In this document: in pieces, positions 1 to 15,400 of the stretch
How the letters are laid out: the number at the start of each line of letters is the position of its first letter
Position numbering within the stretch: the stretch's first letter is position 1
Origin: Brugia malayi
Taxonomy: Eukaryota; Nematoda; Chromadorea; Rhabditida; Onchocercidae
NCBI RefSeq assembly: GCF_000002995.4
Contig: NW_025062477.1
Coordinates: 2,498,001-2,562,000 of the forward strand
DNA: 64,000 nt
Reading direction: 5' to 3'
The notes under the pieces: model-generated
Told to the model about the DNA's origin: nothing
Database searches by the model: none
What the model saw: the letters and a program-made list of their open reading frames with translations, nothing else
Made by a program: the position numbers and the translations under genes

Positions 1-219
1 ACTTATTCAGATTGAAATTTCAAATTAACACTTACCTATTTCCTATCCTGCTATTAAGTAATTTAAAAAAAAAAAAAAAAAATATCTTGACACATGAATA
101 AATGTAACAATTCAAAGTTTTAAACTAGTTATTTTGAGGAATTATTCGTTAATTATTTATTTCAAATTTAAAATAAACAAAGAAAATTTTATGAGAAAAA
201 AAAAAGAGAAATTTGTTAC

Positions 220-3200
220 CTATGCATAAAATCTCGTTGATTATTCAAATTGAGTGAAAGATTAAATCGTTGCTCTGTACTACCGGTCATTTTCAGATCA
301 CCTGGACATGTGACAGTGTTACAATTGATGAAATTATCTTGTAAAATAGATTTACTGTTTGATTCAGCTTTTTCGTCTAATACTGTCATCAGTGGATTAG
401 ATTGTTCAAATTGTTGACGTTGAGTTAGAGCTATTCCTTCCATATCATTGAAATGATCTGCTAATTGTTGCTGATCTTTTGGATCATCGATCCGTGATCG
501 ATATATTCTTCCCATACGTGAAGTATCATAATTAGATTCAATTAAATCTGATGATTGTTCACATGATGATAGTGATGATGTTGCTGATGTTCGCTGAAAA
601 GTTTATCAGCAAAATGATCACTGATCGCTTATCAAATCAATGATTGAAATCGATTAGATGATTTCATATCGATCAAATGTTTTCATAGTGATTTCATAAC
701 ATAAATCATAATATTATTTTATGGAACAAAGAAAAAAACTATAAATTTTTTTTTTTTAAACAAAATTATTCATTTTATTATTAATCATAAAATGAAATCA
801 TTATTAAGTTTAAACATGTTTATCGATCAATTATGATTATAATTTGTGTTAAAATTAAAAAGAAATTTAGAGTAAAAAATAAATAAATAAGAAGAAAAAG
901 AAGAAATAATCTGAAAATAGAAGAAATAACCTGATTACTTTCACCATTAGAATCATTCATATCGGCAACAATTCCGGAAGATGATGGTGATGAAGAACTG
1001 AGCTCATCATGTGGAATAATTGTTGTATTAACAATAACAGCACTATCCGATTCAGATTCATTACCTGAACAACAATTATTTTGTACATCAATGGTACCAG
1101 CTGTACCGGAATTCAAATTTGTTGACCATTTAAGGTTAGATTTTTTTGAGACAAAATTTTTGCCTGTAGCAAATTTTGTTGGTGATGATAACAGTGATGA
1201 TGATGATGAATCATCCATTGAGGTTGTTCCTGAAAAAGAGTAAAAAAATATTTCAAAAAATAATAGCAATGAAAATTTGAAAACAAATTTAAAAATAAAA
1301 ATTACATAAGCATAAAGCTTTAATTATCTTTATTCAAATTCAAAAACTTAATTAGATGATTTCAATACCTATCAAATTATCAAAATTATTTTTGAAGCAA
1401 ATAATTTTTATATAATGCTGACTAATTAATCACTAATTAATAATTGTAAATTAATTTAGCTTTTTAAAATAAAAAAAAATATGATACTTTAATAGAGTAA
1501 AAAAATATGTATCACTGCAAACTTAGTTCCTTTTTTTTCTTCGATATTTTCATATTCAGTAAACTTTTAAATAAAATGAAAACAAATGAATTATTAATTA
1601 ATTCATTTGTTTAAACTTCCGAGCTTAAATTAAATTTTCTACTATTTGAAATTTAAATTTGTTAAATTTGTTATCACAAATTGGATGTATACATAATAAT
1701 ACATTTATTAATTAATTTTTTTTTTACACTTTTTCTCGAAAAAGATGTAAGTGATATTTTCATCTTTATATTTTATAATTTATAGATAAATTTAATTATT
1801 TTCTTACAGAAGTAAATTTACAGAAGGAAAATTAATAAAAGACAAAATATCAAATATACTTTAAGAGAGAAGGGGGAGAGAGAGAGAGAAAGAGAAAGAG
1901 AAAAGGAAAGACTTTAATTCAAAATCATTTATCGAACATATGTTTAGTTTAAGTATTCGTTAACTCATTCAAACACATTATAAAATCACATTAATATCGA
2001 TTTCTCATATATTTTTTTTTTTTTTATTTTATTTATTTATTAAATTTAGTTTATTAGAATTGCATTGCTTCCGGAGTTTTTATTTACTTTATTTTCTTCT
2101 TTTTTTTTTCTTTTTGTTATTTCTTATTTTATAATTTCGAATTTTTGTTTCATTTTGTTTTGTTATACTTTTCTTTTTTTTTTAAAAATAAATTTTGCAA
2201 TGATAAATTACGAAAATATGGTAGAATTTTTAATAAAATAACATACAATAATTCAAAAAAAAAAAAAACTTTCTCTCGTATATTCCTGAAACAAAATATT
2301 TCTGGATCATGCATATTTCCGGATTGAAAATAAACATGAAAAATTGATATTTATATAAATGCATGAAAGTTTTAGAAATTCAATAGATATATTCATTATT
2401 AATTAATAATTTATTAGCCATCAAATTTTTATTCTACCTTTTTTTTTTTTTTTTTTTTGAATTTTTTTAAAAGAAAAAAAAAAAAAAAAAGAGAAAGAAG
2501 CAAAAGTTCTCAATAATATAAATAACAAAACAATTTTGTAAAATTTAACTAATAATTTTAAAATTAACTCAATTTAGCAAAACAAAGTTATCATTTCAAT
2601 GTTTTCAAGATTTTGAAATTAAAAGTCAAAGTTAGCTTATAAAAATAACAATAATATCAAATAGAAAACTAACGCAACTTGCAAAACAAAGCTATTAAAG
2701 TTATTATTTAAGCTTAAAGTTTTAGAATCAAAGTTAGTTTATCAAATGACAATGATATTAAGTAGAATATAAATTCCACATTGTTCAATTTAATTATGAT
2801 TGAAAAAAAAAAAAGTTATTTTTTTCTTTTGCCAATATTAGTTGAAAAAAATTTAACAGCGAGAAATTCATCATTTCGATTTCAGAAGAATAAATTTTAT
2901 TGATTAAAAATCTTTCATAAGAAATTACTATTTTCAACTACTATTTGTTTTTTTTTTTTTTTTTTTTCAAAGCAAAAGATAGAATTTAATAATTGGCATT
3001 CATCTATAAAAATGAAAGAGTTAGAATTGTTTCCGATTTTATTCTTCCGGAATTCGTCCAAATAAAAGTTATTTTTATTGTTGTTAAAGTTATAAAATAA
3101 AGAAAGCCAAAAAAAAAAAAAAAAAAAAAATCACCGGAAGTAATGAAATCCTAATAAAAGTAAATTGAAAAAATAAATATATGAAAAAATCAGAAATGAA

Positions 3201-4028
3201 TTTCTTTTTTTAAAAATTAATTCTACAAAATTTAAATTTAAGTATAGATAAATTAACTGTATTGCTAATATTATTTCATAGTTATATTTGTTACAAATAT
3301 TCCGGAAAACAAACTGAATGAGAAATTTATCTAATCACAGAATAATTTTATTGAATACAACAATTATTGACATCGAATGAACTAATCTCTCATTCTAACA
3401 TTTAACTATTCTAAGATGAATTTTTCATTTTTAATTTTATAATTAAATTTAGTAAAAAGTTTTTTAAAAATTAAAATAACAAAACAAAAATATTTATCAA
3501 ACCTATTTTTTGAAGCTTTCGTGTGACACTATCCAAACAATTATCGTTGCTATCCATCCTAATTGATTTTTGTAAATTATCACTTTCAACATCATTTAAT
3601 GAAGTTGAATTATTTCGATTATCAAATTTTGTCTTTGATACAAATGATGGACGATTTGATGTTTTTGTTGTAAGCGAATCTGATTTTTCTGTTTTTCTAT
3701 AAAACATATTTATACAATTAGTAATTAGAATTGAGAAAGAATTTATGTAAATAAAACAATTTAAAATTTAATAAAAATAAAATTTAATTTTATATGAATT
3801 TTTTTTTAATAAACTTTTTTTTTTTTTTTGTTTAAAAATGATTTCAAAAAAAAAAAGGAAGCAAACTTAAGCCATTTGTGATCATCATCACTTGAGGTAA
3901 ATTCATTTGAACTTGATGATGAACCAGGTGTTGCACTCAATGATAATATCGATGGATTAATAAACTTTCGTTGTGGTGGCGGAGGTGGTGAACTACGACC
4001 TCCACTGAAACACCAACGCATTTTGGTG

Positions 4029-4059
<31 letters not shown>

Positions 4060-4526
4060 CAGTATCAATAAATTGATGGAAGAAGTTTTAATCTGTTCTT
4101 TTTCCTATAACCGATCGTCAAATGTGATAGCACAGAAATTGTCACCCAGATAAAAGCGCTCTTTGACGAGATAATATGATAAGAAAACGTTACCTATGGA
4201 ATAGAGCAGAAATAATAATTTCAAATAATTCAACTTGTTAGTTATTTTTTTTAACCGCAAAAAAAAAAATATTTAAAAAAAGTTACTAATAATTTTAATA
4301 TTAAAAAAAAAAATTGACAATAGTAATTAGTACTAATTGAAGTATTAATGCAAAGTAAATTTAAATTTAATACATTGACATTTGTTATTTCGATTATATT
4401 TTAAATTTGATAATTTTAATTTTAAATTTTTGAAAAATTCAAAGCAAAAAAAAAAAAAAAAGAAAAAGAAAAAGAAAAGATTTAATTAAATAATTTGATA
4501 TCATATTTAAAATGTTTATTATGATA

Positions 4527-4558
<32 letters not shown>

Positions 4559-7500
4559 GTACGGAAGAAATTTAAATGATTAAAAATGAGATTTGATAAG
4601 AATGAAATGATAATTGTTTAATCATTTATATAAGTGAAAACAATGCTAAAAAATTAACAAATTTTGATAAAATTGAATATTATAATAAAGGAGAAAATTT
4701 GTATAATTAATTCAAAGATTAATTTAGTAATTTTAATTAATACAAATCTAAAATTTTATTTAAAATTATATTCATGATATTAATGGATAAAAAATATTGC
4801 AATAATGATAAAACAATTGATTGATAGATAGATATTACAATGATTACTATTTACTATTACTTTATAATATCATAAATTGTTTATTTCTTTCATTGTTTTT
4901 TTTTTTTTTCATTTAATTCAACTTACTTAATTAATATTAATAAATAAATTTAATAAAATAAATAGTAGATTAGAAGAAAATAATGAATGATTGAATGATT
5001 AGTAACAGATATAAAAAAGAAAAATAGATTATTAGAATATTTATCTTCTTTTATTTTCTGTTTATTTTTTTTTTTTTGTTCAAATAGAAAGTTATAATGT
5101 AATGATAATAATTTTTATGATAATAATGATAAAAGTTTTATTGATAACTATTTAATATGAAAGAATTATCAATTAATAAGAGACAAATTATTTGAAAATA
5201 AATTAAAATTTAAATGATAATTTCATTCTATAAAAAGAAAAAAGAAATAAAGAAATGAATAAAAAGAAAAATAAAAAATAAAAATAGCAAATCATTCTAT
5301 CGATATATCTTCTTTTTCGTTTTTTCTCTCTCTCTCTCTCTCCCTCTCTCTGCCTCTCTCTCTCTCTCATTTTTTTCTTTTTATACAAATAAATAAAAGT
5401 ATATATTGCACCTGAAAAAGATTCATCAATCAAAATGAATCATATTTTATATAGCATTTCTTTTTTTTTTTTTTTACTTTTACATTTTGGTTAAAAAACA
5501 TTTTAAGCATTTTGTTTGATAATAAATAAGCATAAAATCAAATGAATAACAAATGACAATCATTGTCATCATTGTCATCGTTGTTATCATTGTCATTGTC
5601 ATCTGTTATCATCGATTTGATGATATGAAAAAGGAATGAGAAGTACAATTGATGAATCATTGAAGTATGTTAATGTAGTGATAAAAGTGTTCATGTTTGA
5701 TGTAAATAATATTATTAAAAAGTAAAGTAAAAATTAATTTTTATTTTAAAAATTTGATTTGATGTAATTTTGTAAATTATTACTTACTTAATACTTTTTT
5801 TTTTTTTTTTTTTAAATCAAATATACATTAAATAAATTGGTATATTGTTTAAATAAATAATAAATTGAATAAAATAATAGCATATTTAATCAATTTATCA
5901 ATTATAGATTGATCGTTTATTAATTTGAAAAAAAAAAAAAAAATGGATTGTTGAAATAAGCAAATTGTGCAATAAGTATTTTAAGCTGAAGTTTTCGATT
6001 TAAGTAGCATAATTAAAGTACTTTAGGATTAAATCATTTTTTTTTTTTAGATAATTTAAAAAAAGAGGCAAGGAAAAAAATAATGAAATTTGTGGCAAAG
6101 AAAAGTAAAAAAAAAAAAAAATCCTTTTAATTTTTAAGAATATTTTTGATGAGTATACTTTTGATACTAAAATATAAGGAGAAGAATAAATTAGTAATTA
6201 ATTTTAATTTGTAATAAACAGATGTCCTTGAATGTAATTTTAGATATATTTCGATGAAAAAAGGAAGTTATAAATAAGTAAACATTAGACATATATTTAA
6301 TGGAATACATTACAAATATTAGAATAAGAATGTATTTAACTAATCATATTGATTGATTATCATTTCAAAAAGTTAAATTTAAAAAGGAATAAATCAGTAA
6401 AATTATGAGCGCAACTTGTTGAGAAGATTTTAAAGCTATAAATAATAATTTTAAAGCTATAAAAGATAAAGATAAGATAAGTTTTATCTCAAATTAAACT
6501 AATAATTCATAAGAAATTATCATATCATTATTTTAACATATCAATAATATGAAAATTATGAACAAATGCAATATGTTTATGTGTTCTTATTAAATTATTT
6601 ATGTAATCTTTAAAAAAAAAAAAGAAATTTTTTTGAGTTCATTGCAACAAAAACATTAGCAATTTTTCAAATTAGAATTACGACTTACTTTAAATTATTA
6701 CAATCAAAAAATTTTTATCTATCAAAAGAGAAAAAAAAGCGGAAAAATGTTGAAATTAAATGAGAGAAAATAATTGCTGTTTTTGTTAAAAGCTGAAAAT
6801 AGCAAAATGCATTTGAGATAACACTGATAACGCGGTGATAAGAGATGGAATTATTTCAAAATGTTAGAAGGAAAAGATTGATTAATGATACTAAACCTTG
6901 TTTGACTATTTGAAAAGAGATTAATTGAAACAGACAAATGAGATTTTATAAAATGAAAATGAATTTACAAGAAAGGAAAAAATGAGATCATACATTGAAT
7001 CGAATTTTTTATCACAAATTTTATTGCTGTGATATAGTAATAGTAATAGTAGTAATAATCAAAGATAATAAATAACAATATTAATAATAATAATAATAAA
7101 CAATATTAAGATAATAGCAATAATGTATAATATAATAACGATAATATAATAGTAATGATAATGATAACAATAATAATAGTAATAAATAATGTTAGGATAA
7201 TAGCAATAATGCGTAATATAATAATAATAATAATGATAATAATAATAATAATAATAATGATAAAAGTAATAATAATACGTAATATATAATATAATGCGTA
7301 ATATAATAGTAATGATAATAATGATAACAGTAGTAATAATAATAATAATACGTAACATATAATATAATGCGTAATATAATAGTAATGATAATAATGATAA
7401 CAGTAGTAATAATAATAATAATACGTAACATATAATATAATGCGTAATATAATAGTAATGATAATAATGATAATGATAATAATGATAATGATAACAATAA

Positions 7501-10500
7501 TAATGGTAATGATAACAATAAGAGAGGAAAATATTTTGCTATAACAATGATATTAGAGCACAAAAACATTTTTAATATCTTTTATAAAAAGAAGAAAAAA
7601 AAGTGTGATTGAATGAGATGAAATGAAGGACGTAAAATGCTTTTGAAATATAAACTTTTCTCGCAATCACAAAACAATGATTACATTACGTGAATTTTTC
7701 ATTTTCTTTTTTTTTTTTTGAAATAATTTTTTTCTTTTTTTTTTTAAAAAAATCTTTTGAAAGTTTTTCTTTCTCAAAGAAGAAAAAAAATAAAAGATAA
7801 CAAAAGAGAGAGAGAGAGAGAAGATAAGAAATTGCATTTATTTTGAGAATAAAATCATTGATTTGGAAGAAATTATGCAAAATTTTGATATAAAACATTT
7901 CTGAATATATATTTTTGTATTCATACAATGATACTTTTTTCATTTATAAAAGAATCTAAGAAGGAAAATGGAGAGAGAGAGAAAGAGAGAGGGAAGAAGA
8001 GAAGGAGAGAAAAAAAAAACGGAGATAGAGGGTAAAAAAAAAAAAGTGACAAAGAAAATGGAATCAGCGACAAATCGGCGCTTTTGGTTCATTCCATTGC
8101 TAAGAGAAAAAAAAAGAAAAAAAAAAAAAGGTCGGAATGTTATTGTACAGAAATTATTGTCATCTTCTCTTTTACTGTCACTGTTGTGTACTTTTTAAGC
8201 AATCATAATGGAAAGGTTTTTGACCTGAATTTATATTTTGGTAAGACTGTCAATAAAATTTGCTACTACAATAACTTATTGTTTAAGAATGAAAGTTTTA
8301 CTTAGATAAGTTTTCATTTATTAAATTGATAATTAAGCAATTTTAATATTTTATTGAATTTGTTTAGAAATTGAATATTTTTATAAATTTATGCATGAAA
8401 TTTCAGCTAATTAAATGGCAAATTTTGATAATCCCCAAAAACTAATCAGTGAGTGAAAAATAGAATTAAAAATTTATATCTTATGCTATGTGATGAACAT
8501 TTTAATTTATATAAATTAGTGACAAATTTGCTTTCAACTTTTTTTCTGGTGATTTGATTATCAGAGGGAGAGAAAGAGAGAGAGGGTGACTTGTTGTTAG
8601 GAGGAAAAGTTTTATCAAAGTTTTCATAAACTAAAAATAAAGTAATGAAAGAAAGAAAGAGAAAAGATATATGATTACTTTCTTATCAGTATTGACATGA
8701 AAGAAGAAAGAAATTATCAGTGCGAGATGAATTGCTGGATAAAATGAGTGATAGAAATCATATAGAAACTAATTTAATAATTTATCGTAATTAGTGGCGA
8801 TGGTACTGTAAGTTGTGGTTGTATTTATTACTTTATTATACTTATATAATTATTTTATTTAAGTCATACTTTTACAAATAAGAGAAGAGAAAAGAAAAGA
8901 AAAGGACAAAATTATTTTCAATTATAAAATATTTAAAATATTTTATTTCAAAGTTTCTGTAACAAATGAAATCATATTCCAATTAAATTGTCATAGGGAT
9001 AAGAGTATCGTAACTAAATTTTTTATTTAGTTAATTTGAAGAATAACTTAACTTGTTAACTTTTTACTAGTAAGTAATCTAATTTATCTAATTTACATTT
9101 CTCATTTTCAATGAATTTAAATGAAACAATTATTTTGTTTGTAGAAGACAGAAATTATTGGGATTAATTTTTTAACCCAATGATTTTATTATAACTAATT
9201 ATTGATAATAAAATTAAATGTTAATAAAACAAGCAAGTAATAATTAATCGTATCGTTGCAAAAAAAAGTTAAATTTTTATGACAAATGTTTAATAGGAAT
9301 AAACTGTGTGTAATTTCACATTGGTAGTGAAAAATCTGATTTAAATAAATTTTCATTGCAAAGAATGTATAAACGGAAGTATTTAACGGATGTTTTTGTG
9401 AGTATAAATCAAAAAATTTATGACATAAAGTTGCACACATTTTTCTTTCCAAAAAATTAATTTTTCTAAACTTTTTTTTTTTTTTTTTGGGGAAAAACAT
9501 TTTTACAATATAAAGAAGAAGGAATATCATTAAATTTTCAAATATTTCAAACAGGATTGTTCAAAAATAACTAATTTACCATCAAATAATGATTCCATCA
9601 AAAAATATATTAAATTAATTAAACTTTTATCGTAATATTACCAGTTTAAATTTTAAATGTTAATATTACAGTATGCAAAATTATATTGCAATAATCTTTT
9701 TTTTTTTACATTTTCGATATATTTCAAAAATAATTCAGCCTAATTTGTCAGATTTTCCTCTTCTCTTTTTTTTTTTTTTTTTTCATAACAATATACTCAT
9801 GAGAATACGGTAGTGTTTAATTTAATAAATAAATTTAGATGTGAAAAATTTAGATGTGAAAAAAATAAGATTAAATTTGATGAAAAAAGTAAGTTTAATT
9901 TTGCTAAATTTACTTTTTTTTGTTCATCTTCAAGAATAATTTCGATGGAAAAAAAAAAAAAAAAAAACATAAAGTTAAATGAAAAAATATTGACAGATGA
10001 AAAGTTAAGAAGTGAATCCGGTTGAACGGTTAATTCAATCGGTCCACTTCACTACCTCTCTTCCATTGGTCACTAATTCATTCAAATCGATTAATTCTAT
10101 TCTCTTTCATCAAACACTCACATCTAAATTTCCTCTAAACTAACAACAAACAAAAATTTTAATCGTTTGAGCATTATTTACTTTATTTTTAAACGTTCGC
10201 ATTTACCTATTTTTGTTTGACAATTTAGCAATTAAAGTAAATTTGATCTGAAAAATTTAACAGAGATCAATTTTTTAATTTAACTGGAAAATTTTGTCAG
10301 TTTTTTACTAAATTTTATTTGGAGAATATCGTACGAAATGTCTTTTACCTAGAGAATTTTCTTTTATTGATTATTATCAAAGGTTAAAGGTTAAATAAGG
10401 AAAAATAATTGTAAAATTTTTGAATGCTATAATTATTGCTAAGTAAACTTTTACCTGAAAATAAAAAGAAATGATTTAAAAAACAGATTTACTTTAAGTT

Positions 10501-12390
10501 TTTTTTTTTTTTTTTTAATATCAATTTTTTTCATTTTATGAGGTGAATTTTTTAAGTGTTTTACTTGATATAACAAAAATTATTTAGTAATATTTAAAAT
10601 TTAATTTTATACAACAATAAAATCTGTTTATTAATAGAGTGCAAAAATAAAAAAGAAGAGACGAATTAGTGGTAATTCATAGAAGCAATTTAATATAAAC
10701 AAAAGTTTATCTTTAATAATTTTAAATTAATTATGGCTTGAAGGAACTTGTCAAATTTGCAAGGAACATAGATGCATGCATGCATTTATGCATTTAATCG
10801 TGCATGCAAATCGAATTGAAAGCAAAAGAAAGGTGCAATTAAAGAAAATTTTAATTAAAAAAAAATTTTTTAAATTCTTATTTAATAAATTACATATGAA
10901 TGTAGTTATAAGTGAAAGATTTTTTTTTTGTTATTTCGGCGACATTTATGGAAAAATTTTTTTTTAAACTAAATCTATTTTTTTTAAATCTTTTTTTTTT
11001 CTTTCAAATAAAAGTTTGCTTAGTAATTAAGCAAAATTTTGTAAGGTAATTTCGAATTAATATCAATAGATAAGAAGAGAAATAATCAAAATGTAAAAAT
11101 TTTAGCGAAATAAGATTTGATTAATTAATAAAGATTATTTCAATTAGCTAAAGAAGAATTAAATTGAATTGAATTAAATTTATTTATCACAAAAAATTGT
11201 TTCAGTGTAATAATACATGAATTTATTCAATAATTTTTATCATCTCATTTAACAGTACCTTTTTTTTTTTTTTTTTTTTTTTGATTTAATTAAATGATAA
11301 ATGATTTAATTTCAATTGACAATAAATAGGACAATAAAGAATTAATTCAACCATAATTCATCATAGCATTTGTGTTAATTAAAATTAAGTTGAAGTTAGA
11401 AAACTAAAAATATTTAATATTTTTAATAAAAAAATTTTTTTTCATAACTTATATAAATTAACAACCACTGATTTTTAATTAATTATACTATTTGAAATTT
11501 TCATTTTATTAACATATTAGAATATAAATATATCATTATATTAATTAATCAAGTGAATGAAATATTAATTAAATGAAATTTACAAATAATTAATCAATCT
11601 GAAAAAATGATGGAAAAAAAAAAAAGTGAAAACAATATGGCATTGATTATTTGACGTGTAAAATAAGCGTAAATTTTGGTATAAATTAAATTGAACGTTA
11701 TGAATATGTAAAAATGTCACATTGTCATAGTATGCATTAGTGAACGAATAAAATCAGAAATAATTCATTCTGGAAATGATTAATTAATCGATACGATCAA
11801 TTTTAAATTTTTCATTTTATCATTTCTAAATTATCTTTGAGAAAAGTTGATGCTTCAATAACAATAAATATTTAAATATCAAATAAATTTGATTGACAAT
11901 TAATCGAAATTATTCCTATCAAAGTTAAAAAGTTGACATAAATTAATTAATTTCTATTAATCGATAAACATATTTAATTCAATAAATAAATTTATTTAAA
12001 AATTACTTTAAAATCAATTTAATTATATCAATGAAAAACGAGCAAAATAATTTTGTCAATAATTTATAATTTTTTTAATTTAAATAAAATATTGTAATAG
12101 AAATTTCTGCAAAGTATTGAAGGGAACAAGTTCCAGTATTTCTCACTTCTATTACTTTAATATTCTCGACACTTTCGAGAGTTTAAAGTTAACTTAACCT
12201 GTTGAATAATTTCTAGAAACACACTCAAAAAAAAAAGAAAATTCGAAAGTGGAAATTTTATATTTATTTTTGAACAAAACTATTCTTTTTAATGATACAA
12301 ACAAGTTTTGATCAATGACTTTTACGTGTGACAAATGAAAAAAATAAAGCAAATCGTTCATTTTGTATGAAAGCTAAATTCTCTTTTCTC

Positions 12391-12425
<35 letters not shown>

Positions 12426-15400
12426 TTCTACCTTTTAATTTTTTTTTTTTTAATATGGAAAACAAATTCCCCCCTCTCTTCCAAAAAAAAAAAAAAAATA
12501 AAGCATTTTTTGTCTTTTTTTTTTTTTCATTCCTCTTATTAAATAATGAAAAATTAATTAATAATTTATTTATCATAATTCTTATCAATTAATCATTCGT
12601 TATCAGTTACTGATAACGAAAAGATAAAGGAGGAAAAGATGACAAAAGGGAAAATAATATTTATTGAATAAATGAAAAAAAAAAAAAGAAAAATGATTAA
12701 ATTTCAAATTTTTGATCTGAATTTTTTTCTCATCTAAATAAAATTTTATGAATTTAAGCTAAATTTATTTTCTTTTTTTTTTTCGATTTAATTTATTTTT
12801 TTCAAAACAAAACAAAAAAAAAAGTTTTTTATTCTTTATTAGCAACAAAAAGTAAAGAAAAAAAAACAATAAAAACAATAAGTGTAAAAAAAATTTTAAT
12901 TTTCATTTAATAACGGACAATTTTAAATTAATTTTTTTTTTTTTTTTTTTTAAATTAAAAAGTTTTTCGTTTTTTTTTTTTCGCTTCAACTATTGATTAT
13001 TTCATTTTTTTTTTTTTTTTTTTTTTTTTTTTAGCAAAAATGATTAGAAAACGATGAAATGATCGAAAGAAAAAATGACAAAGAGTGAAATTTTATTGCC
13101 CTTGAAAATTCTCATTAAACTTTGCTTCGTTTTTATACTTAAAATTTTAATATCATTCATTTATTGTATGTTTAATGCTCAAATAGACGTTTTTCTCTCT
13201 TTTTTTTTTCCCCCTTTTATTTAATTTTTTATTTCTCTTTTATTTAAAAAAAAATAAAAAAATTTTTAGTTTTTAGATAAAAAGAAAAAAAATTGGTTGT
13301 GCATTTTTTTTTGATTATTTTTAATAAAATATGATAATTTAATTAATGGTGTTTCTCGAGATTTGATTATGTTTTAATGGTGTATCTCGAGATTTAATTA
13401 TTATCTCGAGATTTGATTATGTTTTTTTTTCTTTTTTCATTTATTGTTAATTTCAACAATTCTATAATATATTTTTTCAGTTATTAAGATAAAATAGTAT
13501 GATAATAACTTATAATAATCAATATAATCTCGAAATCACGAGAATTATGTAGAATTATTACTAATATAAAATCTAATGAATTACGATAAGCTAAGAAAAT
13601 TAAATTAATATTATGTTTAAATATATAAAATCAATAAAAAAAAAATTACTGAAAATGCAAATTTTTAAAAATAAAAATGATAAAAATAAAAAGTAAATTT
13701 AAAAAAAAATTTTTTTTTTTAACTTTATTAATTAGCAAATTGATAATTTTTATTTTGTATAACAAATACAATAATTTCTATAATTGTCAATGAGAAAAGA
13801 AATTTGTCATCAAAGTGATCAATCATATGAGAGAATTTAAAGTTGACCAAATGGTTTGAAATGAAATTTAAAAATTTTGAAGTAACTAATTTGCATAACT
13901 TTTAATAACTTTAAAGCAAAAAAAAAGAAAAAAAGATTATATATTGAATTTTTTTTAAAAAATTATAAAAGAAAAGTTTTCAATGATCAAAATTTGCTAC
14001 TAATTCTAAACTGAAATGAATAAATAAATATTAATTTAAAATACTTAAATATGAAACAAAGTAAAAAAAAAAAAAAAAAAGAAAGAAAACCACAAAATGC
14101 AATCCAAATTTAAGGTATACAAGAAGGTCATCATAGTTATGACCTTCAAATTTTAGATTAAAAAAAAGTAACATAGCAACATGGAAGAAGAAATTTCCAG
14201 CAAACAATCAAATTTTAAATGTGACATAAATGCGTTTAAAAATACTATAAAATAATATCAAATTATTTTTTTTAGTGTAATAATTTTAAGTGTGCCAAAT
14301 TCATTTGGTAAATTCTTTTGAAATTATATTTTTAGTTAATCTTTTTTTTTTTTTTTTTTTTTTAAAGAGATGAAAATTTGTTTAAAAAATAAATAAGAAA
14401 AAATTTATTATTTTAAATATGAATAAAAATTAGTTTGAATTAGAAAGAGATCGATTTCTTTCAATAATACTAAACTTTAGATAAGCATTTCAAATTATAT
14501 CAAGGATAATTAATTATTCATTTTTGTAATGCAATATTTATATATAGCAAATTTGAAATTGTAAAAAATAAAAATTAAGTTTAAAATATAATCTTGTAGC
14601 AACGACTTGTATTAAAGTAATTAATGAAATTATGAAAAAGTAATAAAACTATATGAGTACTCCAATATCTAAAGTATGAATCAATGAATACAGGATGGAT
14701 AATCAGGAAAACCGTAAAAATAAAATGTTTTTTTTTTTTTTGTGAAAATTAAAATTTTAAGAATTAAATGGATGAATTTCAGAATAAAAATCGAAATAGC
14801 ATATTATTATAAATTGTAAATGTTTAAGCTTAGAAAAGCAAATGTTACTAACCTTTCGAACTTATCTTGATAATATGGAAATATAGGAGTGGATGGTTCA
14901 TCCTGATAATGACGATTTCTTGGAAAGATAAGAGTGTTGCTTTTTAGCTTATCAGAACCGCTATCATTATCACTTAAAGGTGTCTGAAATATAGAAGAAT
15001 CAATTTAATATTTTAGAAATAAATTAAGATGAATTTATGAAGAAAACCGAAGAATTAAATTATAATAAATTGAGTAAATACAAGAAAGTTGAAGTTTTAA
15101 CTATGAATCGTTTAAGTTAAGATAAGTTAGTAAGTTATTTCAAATGTAAAAAAAAAAAAAAAAAAACTGAAATTTTAATTATAAATCATTCTGTCTGACA
15201 CAAAATTCAAACTTTTCAATACAAAGTAGGAAATTCTTATTAAAAAAAAAGCAAGAAACTAATTGATAATTTTTATTTGAATCAAAACTGATTCATTTGT
15301 TAATTGAATTTTCACTACATATTGAAAATGAAAATTAAATTGATATTAATAAAATCATAATTAAATTTATGAAAAATTAAAGCAAATTAAGAATAAAATA

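Larger units (their letters stand above)
4005..14852 (-). other. 10.8-kb intron of the SH3 adaptor gene
   Basis: Donor gttagt at 14852 and acceptor tttcag at 4005 join exons in matching phase (2 to 1). I see no coding exon inside. Contents: GA/CT microsatellites (4030-4060, 5321-5368, 7805-7820, 7968-8030, 8563-8585, 12385-12428), an ATAATR-rich array (7030-7540), a TCTCGAG triplet (13345-13420) and dozens of poly(A)/poly(T) runs. A small skipped exon cannot be excluded. Confidence 0.6.

Noticed and set aside
4441..4560. Poly(A) and poly(T) runs as tails of retroposed elements
   Set aside because: No element body or target-site duplication beside them; similar runs occur everywhere in the window.
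7059..7569. Ile/Tyr- and Leu-rich ORFs
   Set aside because: Translations of the AATAAT/GATAAT array.
12160..12220. Heat-shock-element-like TTCTAGAA and a CTCGA...TCGAG hairpin
   Set aside because: Single short sites inside a 10.8-kb intron; expected by chance and no promoter nearby.
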